DNA of 5,769 bases, taken from contig JACDBD010000380.1 in NCBI GenBank assembly GCA_013695115.1, positions 1 through 5,769 of the forward strand, given 5' to 3'. The notes below the pieces were generated by a model, which saw only the letters and a list, made by a program, of their open reading frames with translations, made no database searches and was not told the origin of the DNA. Made by a program: the position numbers and the translations under genes. Source of the DNA: Actinomycetota bacterium (GTDB lineage Bacteria; Actinomycetota; Acidimicrobiia; IMCC26256; JACDBD01). This document shows positions 1-4,909 of the stretch, piece by piece. Every line of letters starts with the position of its first letter. Position 1 is the first letter of the stretch.

Positions 1-1
1 C

Positions 2-1258
2 ACCACCTGGTTCCCGATCCTGGCGCTCGAAGACCTGCTCGCACCGGAGGCGCTCGTCGACTCCGGCCAGACCCGCGCGGTCACGACCACTGAGCCCGCC
101 CCCTCGATCGATGCGCCCGCGCGCCCCCGGCCGCAGCGGAGAGCCCGCGGCGCGCCCGCCCGCCAGACCGTCCGGACCCATCGCCGCCGTCGGGCGCTCG
201 TGCTCGCCCTCGGCGTCGCCACGCTCGCGGCCGCGGGCGCGACCGTGCCCCGCCTCCTGTCCAACGGTCCGCCCGAGGTGACCATCCGGGTCGACGGGAA
301 GAAAATGGTGGTGAGCACCGAGGCCGACACCGTTCGGAAGGTGCTCCGGGAAGAGAAGGTCGAGCTCGGCCCCGACGACCGGGTCGAGCCCGCCCTCGCG
401 GCCGACGTGAGCGACGGCCTCGACGTGGCGGTCTTCCGGGCCTTCGACGTGATCGTCGACTTCGACGGCAACGTCGCCACCGTGCCCACGACCCGCACGA
501 ACGTGGCCAAGCTCCAGCGGGAGCTGAAGCTCGCCCCCGCGACGGTCGCGGTGAAGTCCGCCCCCGACCGCCTTGGTGAGGGCGCGGCCATCGTCTTCCG
601 CACCAAGCGCGCGGTCACGGTCAACGTCGACGGCTCGTCCCAGGCCGAGACGTCGCTCGGGCTGACGGTGTCCGAGGTCCTGGCCGAGAACGCGGTCGTG
701 CTCGGCCCGCTCGACCAGGTGGACCCGGCGCCCGAGACGCGGGTCACCGACGGAATGGTCGTCACCGTCGTGCGCATCGCGAACGACGAGACCGTCACCG
801 CCGAGGAGCCGCTGGCGTTCACGGTCGAACGGCGTGACGACCCCAGCCTGCCCAAGGGCCAGGAGCGGGTCGCCCAGGAAGGCGTGAACGGGACGCAGAA
901 GGTGACGTACCAGATCACCAAGGCCGACGGCGCCGAGGTCGGCCGCCGGCCGATCTCGAAGATACCGACCAAGCCCCCGACTCCGAAGATCATCGGGGTC
1001 GGCACCGCGCTACCCAACGAGCGGGTCGGGACCGCCTCGTGGTACGCGAGCCCGTTTGGCAACGACTCGTGCGCGACCAAGGAGTACGTCCCGAAGGGAA
1101 CGATCCTGAGGGTGACCAACCTCGACACCGGCGCCTCGACGACGTGCCGGGTCGCCGACCGAGTCGTCGCCAACCGCGTCGTCGACCTCGACGACGACGT
1201 GTTCCGGCAACTCGCGCCGACAAGCCAGGGCGTCTTCAACGCCCGCATCGATTGGTGA
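2..1258 (+). CDS. DUF348/G5/RlpA-like cell-wall protein, 5' partial
   Basis: This is probably a surface protein that binds or remodels peptidoglycan. The frame is open from base 2 with high third-position GC. The first in-window start codon is GTG at 200, but the basic run HRRRR just before it looks like the n-region of a signal peptide or anchor, so the true start probably lies upstream of the window. Numbering from that GTG: hydrophobic segment 2-20; three DUF348 (ubiquitin-like) repeats at about 27-80, 82-134 and 138-192; G5 domain about 195-268; RlpA-like double-psi beta-barrel 277-352, opening with GTASWY and ending in a terminal Trp. The DUF348x3-G5 arrangement and the position before rsmA-ispE match RpfB, but no Rpf lysozyme-like domain is present. 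The barrel keeps the Asp of ADR (320) but lacks the usual GPF after it. Cys291 and Cys316 could form a disulfide. The domain calls are solid; enzymatic activity is doubtful. Confidence 0.85.
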   Translation, partial: TTWFPILALEDLLAPEALVDSGQTRAVTTTEPAPSIDAPARPRPQRRARGAPARQTVRTHRRRRALVLALGVATLAAAGATVPRLLSNGPPEVTIRVDGKKMVVSTEADTVRKVLREEKVELGPDDRVEPALAADVSDGLDVAVFRAFDVIVDFDGNVATVPTTRTNVAKLQRELKLAPATVAVKSAPDRLGEGAAIVFRTKRAVTVNVDGSSQAETSLGLTVSEVLAENAVVLGPLDQVDPAPETRVTDGMVVTVVRIANDETVTAEEPLAFTVERRDDPSLPKGQERVAQEGVNGTQKVTYQITKADGAEVGRRPISKIPTKPPTPKIIGVGTALPNERVGTASWYASPFGNDSCATKEYVPKGTILRVTNLDTGASTTCRVADRVVANRVVDLDDDVFRQLAPTSQGVFNARIDW

Positions 1259-1312
1259 GCGCCTGACCCAACCGGCGTGCGGCGTCCGCGTCGCGCGCGA
1301 TCGCCATGCAAC

Positions 1313-1318
1313 TACGGT
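1313..1318 (+). promoter_or_regulatory. Possible -10 box for a leaderless rsmA transcript
   Basis: The hexamer TACGGT fits the actinobacterial TANNNT -10 pattern and ends seven bases before the GTG start of rsmA. A transcript would therefore begin at or next to the start codon. No Shine-Dalgarno sequence is visible in front of that GTG, which agrees with leaderless translation. No convincing -35 box is seen in the G/C-rich sequence upstream. The motif is short and could be chance. Confidence 0.25.
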
Positions 1319-1325
1319 CATTGGC

Positions 1326-2186
1326 GTGCCTCTGCTCACTCCGACCACGGTGCGCACGCTGCTCGCCGACCACGGCCTGCGCCCCCGCCGCGCCCTGGGC
1401 CAGCATTTCCTCGCCGACCCCAACACCGCCCGCCGCATCGTCCGCCTCGCCGGCATCGGCGAGGGCGACCGCGTCCTCGAGATCGGCCCCGGGCTCGGTT
1501 CTCTTACTCTGGCGCTGGCCGAGGCCGGCGCCGACGTCGTCGCGCTCGAGCTCGACCGTCACCTCGCGCCCGTGCTCGAGGGGACCCTGGCCAAAGTGGG
1601 CGCGGACGCGAGCCGCCGCCGGGTCGAGGTCGTCGTCGGCGACGCGCTCTCCGTCGACGTCGACGCCCTCCTCGGCGATCGCGCCGACGGCCCCTGGCAC
1701 TCGGTGTCCAACCTCCCGTACAACGTGGCCGCTCCCGTCGTGGCCCGGCTCCTGGAGACCGCGCCCCGGGTCGAGCGCCAGCTCGTCATGGTCCAGCGAG
1801 AGGTCGGGGAGCGACTGGCGGCCGGTCCCGGCTCGCCCGCCTACGGCGCGCTGTCGGTGAAGGTCGCGTACCACGCTCGCGCCGAGCTGGCGGGGACGGT
1901 TCCGCCGACGGTGTTCGTCCCCCCGCCCAAGGTCGAGTCGGTGCTCGTGCGCATTGTCCGCCGTCCTGTCCTTCCGGTCGACGTGCCGTCATCCGATCGG
2001 CTGTTCGCGCTCGTCCGGGCCGGGTTCGGACAGCGCCGCAAGATGCTGCGTCGCTCGCTGCGCCCCGTGCTCGGCGAGAGGGTGGTCGACGTGCTCGATG
2101 CCGCCGGCGTCGACCCCGCAGCCCGAGCCGAGAACCTCGAGCTCATGGATTGGGCGAAGGTCGCGCGGGTAGAAGCTGGACTGTGA
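1326..2186 (+). CDS. rsmA: 16S rRNA (A1518/A1519-N6,N6)-dimethyltransferase RsmA (KsgA)
   Basis: This enzyme uses S-adenosylmethionine to dimethylate the two adjacent adenines of the 16S rRNA helix 45 loop late in 30S assembly. The 286-residue length is normal for the family. Visible signatures are LGQHFL (24-29), the SAM-binding motif I VLEIGPGLG (50-58), the acidic end of strand 2 ALELD (73-77), GDA (105-107), the catalytic NLPYN (129-133), MVQREVGERL (155-164), VPPPKVES (198-205) and FGQRRKML (234-241). The GTG start is chosen because the protein then begins a normal distance before LGQHFL. An ATG at 1306 is in another frame. No ribosome binding site is evident, so initiation may be leaderless. 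The gene follows the DUF348/G5 gene by 67 bases, and its TGA overlaps the ispE start, so the two are probably one operon with coupled translation. All key motifs are intact. Confidence 0.96.
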   Translation: MPLLTPTTVRTLLADHGLRPRRALGQHFLADPNTARRIVRLAGIGEGDRVLEIGPGLGSLTLALAEAGADVVALELDRHLAPVLEGTLAKVGADASRRRVEVVVGDALSVDVDALLGDRADGPWHSVSNLPYNVAAPVVARLLETAPRVERQLVMVQREVGERLAAGPGSPAYGALSVKVAYHARAELAGTVPPTVFVPPPKVESVLVRIVRRPVLPVDVPSSDRLFALVRAGFGQRRKMLRRSLRPVLGERVVDVLDAAGVDPAARAENLELMDWAKVARVEAGL

Positions 2187-3073
2187 CCCGACCCACTCGC
2201 GCCCGCGCGACCGCGTTCGCCAAGGTCACCCTGTCGCTCCGGGTCCTCGGAAAGCGACCCGACGGCTTTCACGACCTCGACGCCCTCGCGGTGTCGATCG
2301 GCCAACCCCAGGACTCGCTCGAGGCCGCGGTCATCAGCGAGCCGGGCGTGCGCCTCGACGTCGTGGGGGAGGACACGCTGCCCCCGGACGGCGACGAGAA
2401 CCTGGCGGCACAGGCCGCCGACCGGGTGCTGCAGCGCGCCGGCCGCCAGGCGCTCGGCGTGCACCTCACCCTGCGCAAGCGCATCCCGGTGGGCGGAGGC
2501 CTCGGGGGCGGGTCGGCCGACGCCGCCGCCGCGTTGGTCGCGGTCCGCCATCTGATGGAGCTCGAGCTCGACGATGCCGCCCTGTTCGAGCTCGCCGCCG
2601 GCATCGGCTCCGACGTCCCCTTCTGTCTTCGCGGGGGCGCGGCCCGCATGCGGGGGCGCGGTGAGCGCCTCGAGCCGGTGGCAATCCCCCTCGGGCTCCC
2701 GCTGCTGATCGCGGTTCCGCCCTTCGGTCTCGCCACTTCCGACGTGTACCGGACGTGGGACGAGCTCGGCGGACGACCGTCGACTCGCATCGTGCCGCCG
2801 CCGCCCGCACTCGACAGCCTGGTGAGCGGACTTGTGAACGATCTCGAGCCCGCGGCCGAGGCGCTCGAGCCTCGCCTGGTGGAGTTCCGCCAGCAGGTGG
2901 AGGAGGTGGCGGGACGACCGGCCGTGCTCGCGGGCAGCGGCTCGAGCTACGTGGTGCCCGTCGACCCGGACGGCCGCCGGCTCGGGGACCTCGCCGCGGA
3001 GCTCGGGCAGCGGCTGCGGCGGCCGGTCATCGGCGCCGCCACGGTCTCACGCGGCGTGCGGTTGGAGACGTAA
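2183..3073 (+). CDS. ispE: 4-diphosphocytidyl-2-C-methyl-D-erythritol kinase IspE
   Basis: IspE is a cytosolic GHMP-family kinase that phosphorylates CDP-methylerythritol with ATP in the MEP pathway, supplying IPP and DMAPP for carriers such as undecaprenyl phosphate and for quinones. The GTG start gives 296 residues, a normal length. Seen in the sequence: AFAKVTLSLRV with Lys14 in the substrate-binding position; DGFHDLD (27-33), where the family usually has DGYHEL; the ATP-binding glycine loop PVGGGLGGGSADAA (102-115); GSDVPF with the probable catalytic Asp144; PPFGLATSDVY in the middle; and the C-terminal motif AGSGSS (250-255). The start codon shares GTGA with the rsmA stop, which implies translational coupling. 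The same frame stays open upstream to 1277, but that stretch overlaps rsmA, has Arg/Pro-rich shadow composition and is not part of the protein. The gene converges on the bS22-type gene with 14 bases between. Confidence 0.95.
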   Translation: MTRPTRARATAFAKVTLSLRVLGKRPDGFHDLDALAVSIGQPQDSLEAAVISEPGVRLDVVGEDTLPPDGDENLAAQAADRVLQRAGRQALGVHLTLRKRIPVGGGLGGGSADAAAALVAVRHLMELELDDAALFELAAGIGSDVPFCLRGGAARMRGRGERLEPVAIPLGLPLLIAVPPFGLATSDVYRTWDELGGRPSTRIVPPPPALDSLVSGLVNDLEPAAEALEPRLVEFRQQVEEVAGRPAVLAGSGSSYVVPVDPDGRRLGDLAAELGQRLRRPVIGAATVSRGVRLET

Positions 3074-3087
3074 GGCCTCGCGCTCGC

Positions 3088-3189
3088 CTACCTGCCCTGC
3101 TGGCGACGCTGCCAGCGGGTCTTCTTCAGCAGCTTCTTGTGCTTCTTCTTCCGCATGCGCTTGCGGCGCTTCTTGATCAGTGAGCCCAT
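3088..3189 (-). CDS. Small ribosomal subunit protein bS22-type (AURKAIP1/COX24 domain)
   Basis: This is a complete 33-residue protein beginning MGSLIKKRRKRMRKKKHKK. It has 10 Lys and 8 Arg, one His and no acidic residue. It closely resembles the actinobacterial AURKAIP1/COX24-domain peptide (from memory, beginning MGSVIKKRRKRMSKKKHRK). Mycobacterial ribosome structures placed that peptide in the small subunit and named it bS22; it is distinct from E. coli Sra, which carries the same number. It most likely binds 16S rRNA and stabilises the 30S subunit. The ATG is on the minus strand at 3189-3187 and the TAG at 3090-3088. The same frame is open upstream to 3291, but that would cross the tRNA and the MGS start matches the family exactly. 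No Shine-Dalgarno is visible, and a promoter with the right spacing suggests a very short leader. The gene converges with ispE and diverges from tRNA-Gln. Trp26 departs from my recollection of the family. Confidence 0.9.
   Translation of the reverse strand: MGSLIKKRRKRMRKKKHKKLLKKTRWQRRQQGR
3096..3127 (+). terminator. Candidate terminator hairpin for the rsmA-ispE operon
   Basis: Bases 3096-3104 pair with 3111-3119 (nine pairs, one G-U, six-base loop). The stem is followed on the plus strand by TCTTCTTC, which is pyrimidine-rich but not a pure T run. It begins 22 bases after the ispE stop and lies inside the minus-strand bS22-type coding sequence, so it is constrained by that protein too. 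The T-rich tract is also the reverse of that gene's Lys codons. Termination is therefore an inference of low to moderate strength. Confidence 0.3.
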
Positions 3190-3197
3190 GACTGATC
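3175..3197. repeat. Perfect 7-bp dyad enclosing the bS22-type start codon
   Basis: GATCAGT at 3175-3181 and its exact inverse ACTGATC at 3191-3197 flank a nine-base spacer that contains the start codon (3187-3189 on the minus strand). In mRNA the AUG would sit in the loop of a hairpin; in DNA the site could be an operator. The arms are much less G/C-rich than the surroundings. One arm uses the third base of a TCA serine codon, which is unusual in this G/C-ending background. Chance is not excluded for arms this short. Confidence 0.5.
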
Positions 3198-3228
3198 GCA
3201 CGGTAACGGAGCCTCTGCGGGCTGTCAC
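3193..3228 (-). promoter_or_regulatory. Promoter of the bS22-type gene
   Basis: Reading the minus strand, GTGACA (3228-3223, five of six matches to TTGACA) is followed after 17 bases by TACCGT (3205-3200, TANNNT pattern). The expected transcription start about seven bases on, near 3193, leaves a leader of only a few bases before the ATG at 3189. This agrees with the lack of a Shine-Dalgarno sequence. Box quality and spacing are good, but the assignment is by eye. Confidence 0.45.
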
Positions 3229-3249
3229 ATTGCGGTGCCGATGCCCGGG

Positions 3250-3255
3250 TATCGT
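3250..3255 (+). promoter_or_regulatory. Possible -10 box for tRNA-Gln (and glmU)
   Basis: TATCGT fits TANNNT and ends 12 bases before the mature tRNA 5' end, which would leave a short 5' leader for RNase P to remove. No good -35 sits at the standard spacing. TTGCGG at 3230-3235 is only 14 bases upstream and overlaps the zone of the divergent bS22-type promoter. This is a weak call based mainly on position. Confidence 0.25.
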
Positions 3256-3267
3256 CGATTCGGTCGG

Positions 3268-3338
3268 TCGGGGGTGGTGTAACGGCAGCACGGGGTCCTT
3301 TGGAGTCCCAGGTCGAGGTTCGAAACCTCGCCCCCGAG
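3268..3338 (+). tRNA. tRNA-Gln (anticodon UUG)
   Basis: The 71-base cloverleaf is read by hand. The acceptor stem TCGGGGG (3268-3274) pairs fully with CCCCCGA (3331-3337), and the discriminator is G3338. The D arm runs 3277-3291 (GTGT...GCAC). The anticodon arm is 3293-3309 with loop CTTTGGA and anticodon TTG at 3300-3302. The variable region AGGT is followed by the T arm CGAGG-TTCGAAA-CCTCG (3314-3330). U1-A72 and a G discriminator fit glutamine tRNAs. CCA is not encoded, since CTG follows the discriminator. The anticodon stem has an apparent U30-U40 mismatch (3296/3306). Sixty bases separate it from glmU with no visible terminator, so co-transcription is plausible. A tRNA-Gln near glmU is a known actinobacterial arrangement. 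Confidence 0.93.
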
Positions 3339-3387
3339 CTGCCCCCAGCCGATAGACAAGGGAGCGAGCGCACCAGGCGAGTGGAGC

Positions 3388-3392
3388 AGGAG
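3388..3392 (+). promoter_or_regulatory. Ribosome binding site of glmU
   Basis: AGGAG lies six bases before the ATG at 3399. This fixes the glmU start: in-frame starts further upstream, such as TTG at 3300, fall inside the tRNA, and the ATG at 3394 is in another frame. Confidence 0.75.
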
Positions 3393-3398
3393 CATGGG

Positions 3399-4811
3399 AT
3401 GAGCACAGGCCAGTACCGCCCCATCTCGGCGGTCGTGCTCGCGGCCGGTGAGGGCACCCGCATGCGCTCCGAAACGCCGAAGGTCCTGTACCCGCTGTGC
3501 GGGCGCCCGATGTTGCTGCACGTGATCGACGCGCTGGTGGCGCTGCCCCTCGAGCGCATCGTCGTCGTCGTCGGCTTCGGAGCCGAGCTCGTCACCAAGA
3601 CAGTGCAGGAGCAGATCGCGACCGAGACCCCCATCGAGTTCGTCGAGCAGCGGGTGCTGCGAGGCACCGGTGACGCCGCCAGCGTCGCCCTCACCGCGAG
3701 TGGATTCGACGGGGATGGCGAGGACGACCTGTTCGTCATCACCGCCGACATGGCGTTGGTCAGACCCGAGACCCTTGCGCTTCTCGCGCGGGCGCACCGC
3801 CAGTCGGACGCCGCCGCCACGCTGCTGACGGCGGTCGTCGACGATCCCTCTGGCTACGGCCGGGTGGTGCGCGACGAGAACGACCAGTTGGTCGAGATCG
3901 TCGAGGAGGCCGACGCCACCGACGAGCAGTGCGCGATCCGCGAGATCAACCCGTCGTTCTACTGCTTCCGCCGGGGGTTGCTCGCTCCTGCCCTCCGGCG
4001 CTTGAGCCCCGAGAACGCCCAGGGCGAGTACTACCTCACCGACGTCATCGGCGTGCTGCGGGAGACAGGCCACCGGGTGCTCGGTGTGCCCGTCGACGAT
4101 CCGGTCGAGACCCTGAACGTGAACGACCGTGCCCAGCTGGCCGCGGCCGAGACGGTGCTGCGGGCCCGCATCAACGAGCGCTGGATGCGCGAGGGCGTGA
4201 CCATGATCGACCCCGCCCGCACGTACGTCGACGCCTCGGTCGAGCTCGAGCCCGACGCCCGGCTCCTCCCGGGCACGATCCTCGAGGGGCGCACCGTGGT
4301 CGGCGCCGGCGCGGTCGTAGGGCCCGACACCCATCTGGTCGACACGATCGTGGGCGAGCGGGCGGTCGTACGTCAGACCGTCGCCCGCGACACCGAGATC
4401 GGCGACGACGTCACCTGCGGCCCCTACGCCCACCTGCGGCCGGGCACCCGGGTCGCGGCCCGGGCCCACATCGGGAACTTCGTCGAGATCAAGAACTCCG
4501 ACATCGGCGAGGGCGCCAAGGTCCCCCACCTCTCCTATGTCGGCGACGCCGACATCGGCGACCGCGCCAACATCGGCGCGGGCACGATCACCGCCAACTA
4601 CGACGGCAAGGAGAAGCACCGCACCAAGGTGGGCAAGGACGCCAGGATCGGCTCGAACACGGTGCTGGTGGCGCCGGTCGAGGTCGGCGATGGCGCCTAC
4701 ACCGGGGCCGGTGCGGTGGTGGCCCGGGACGTGCCGCCGAAGGCGCTGGCCAAGGGGGTCCCGGCCGAAATCGACGAAGACTGGGCCTCCCGGCGCGAGG
4801 ATGAGGAGTGA
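3399..4811 (+). CDS. glmU: Bifunctional GlmU: GlcNAc-1-P uridyltransferase / GlcN-1-P acetyltransferase
   Basis: GlmU makes UDP-GlcNAc for peptidoglycan: it acetylates glucosamine-1-phosphate with acetyl-CoA, then transfers UMP from UTP. The protein is 470 residues, a usual length. The N-terminal nucleotidyltransferase shows LAAGEGTRM (14-22), the conserved PKVLYPL with Lys28, Gln84, RGTGDA (88-93), the metal-binding Asp117 in TADMAL, SGYGR, EINPSF and LNVNDRAQLA. The C-terminal left-handed beta-helix has hexapeptide repeats from about residue 270, LRPG with Arg347, VEIKNS with Lys365, VPHLSY with the catalytic His377, NYDG (400-403) and GSNTVLVAP. Two N-terminal motifs differ from the E. coli forms as I recall them: GTGHA is GTGDA, and the metal-site GDVPL is ADMAL. 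The Asp is kept, so activity is likely. The gene follows tRNA-Gln and precedes prs in the same direction. The tail after residue 455 is acidic and probably disordered. Confidence 0.96.
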   Translation: MSTGQYRPISAVVLAAGEGTRMRSETPKVLYPLCGRPMLLHVIDALVALPLERIVVVVGFGAELVTKTVQEQIATETPIEFVEQRVLRGTGDAASVALTASGFDGDGEDDLFVITADMALVRPETLALLARAHRQSDAAATLLTAVVDDPSGYGRVVRDENDQLVEIVEEADATDEQCAIREINPSFYCFRRGLLAPALRRLSPENAQGEYYLTDVIGVLRETGHRVLGVPVDDPVETLNVNDRAQLAAAETVLRARINERWMREGVTMIDPARTYVDASVELEPDARLLPGTILEGRTVVGAGAVVGPDTHLVDTIVGERAVVRQTVARDTEIGDDVTCGPYAHLRPGTRVAARAHIGNFVEIKNSDIGEGAKVPHLSYVGDADIGDRANIGAGTITANYDGKEKHRTKVGKDARIGSNTVLVAPVEVGDGAYTGAGAVVARDVPPKALAKGVPAEIDEDWASRREDEE

Positions 4812-4816
4812 TGGCC

Positions 4817-4854
4817 GGCTCGGCGGAGCAAGCGCAGCGAGCGGAGTCCGAGCC
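4817..4854 (+). repeat. Inverted repeat in the glmU-prs spacer
   Basis: GGCTCGG (4817-4823) is the exact inverse complement of CCGAGCC (4848-4854), with 24 bases between. It begins six bases after the glmU stop. No T tract follows, so it is not a classical terminator. It may be a structured element of a glmU-prs mRNA or part of an extragenic repeat. Confidence 0.45.
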
Positions 4855-4903
4855 TGGCGGACGAACGAGCGACCGCGGGCCGGGTATCCCGGCTCGCAGC
4901 GAG
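4833..4903 (+). repeat. Direct repeat CGCAGCGAG, two copies in the glmU-prs spacer
   Basis: The nine-base word CGCAGCGAG occurs at 4833-4841 and 4895-4903, within a purine-rich run of AGCG/GGAG-like words. The second copy runs directly into the prs ribosome binding site. Composition differs from the flanking genes. It may represent a dispersed extragenic repeat family, but only one locus is visible here. Confidence 0.4.
4875..4897 (+). other. Strong GC hairpin just upstream of the prs ribosome binding site
   Basis: Bases 4875-4884 (GCGGGCCGGG) pair with 4888-4897 (CCCGGCTCGC) around a TAT loop: ten pairs with one G-U. The stem ends seven bases before the GAGGA of prs. There is no T run after it, so it is not a classical intrinsic terminator. 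It could shield or expose the prs ribosome binding site, stabilise the mRNA or be an extragenic palindrome. Confidence 0.55.
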
Positions 4904-4904
4904 T

Positions 4905-4909
4905 GAGGA
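4905..4909 (+). promoter_or_regulatory. Ribosome binding site of prs
   Basis: GAGGA lies five bases before the ATG at 4915. This supports ATG 4915 over the in-frame GTG at 4921. Confidence 0.65.

Noticed and set aside
200..202. GTG at 200 as the true start of the DUF348/G5 gene.
   Set aside because: It would cut off the basic n-region immediately upstream and discard 66 codons with strong coding bias.
1297..1304. Palindrome GCGATCGC in the spacer before rsmA.
   Set aside because: It is an eight-base palindrome of a composition expected often in 70% GC DNA, with no second copy or positional logic.
1236..1874. Minus-strand frame of 212 residues opposite rsmA.
   Set aside because: It is an antisense shadow of a confidently identified gene, with composition set by the complementary codons and no recognisable motif.
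1277..2182. In-frame upstream extension of ispE giving a 598-residue protein.
   Set aside because: The extra 302 residues overlap rsmA in another frame and are Arg/Pro-rich, as expected of a shadow. IspE is complete from GTG 2183.
1841..2551. Minus-strand frame of 236 residues across the rsmA/ispE junction.
   Set aside because: It is a shadow of two overlapping real genes, with no family resemblance.
3190..3291. Upstream extension of the bS22-type gene to a 67-residue frame.
   Set aside because: It would start inside the tRNA gene, and the family begins exactly at MGS.
3300..3398. In-frame TTG start for glmU at 3300.
   Set aside because: It lies within the tRNA-Gln anticodon loop. ATG 3399 has a good ribosome binding site and gives a normal N-terminus.
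4811..4906. Small plus-strand frame of 31 residues starting ATGG at the glmU stop and ending in the prs ribosome binding site.
   Set aside because: Its codons include several A- and T-ending ones (CAA, CGA, GGA, GGT, CCT), unlike the strong G/C-ending bias of real genes here. The sequence is explained by the repeats, and the peptide resembles nothing I recognise. Kept only as part of the spacer finding.
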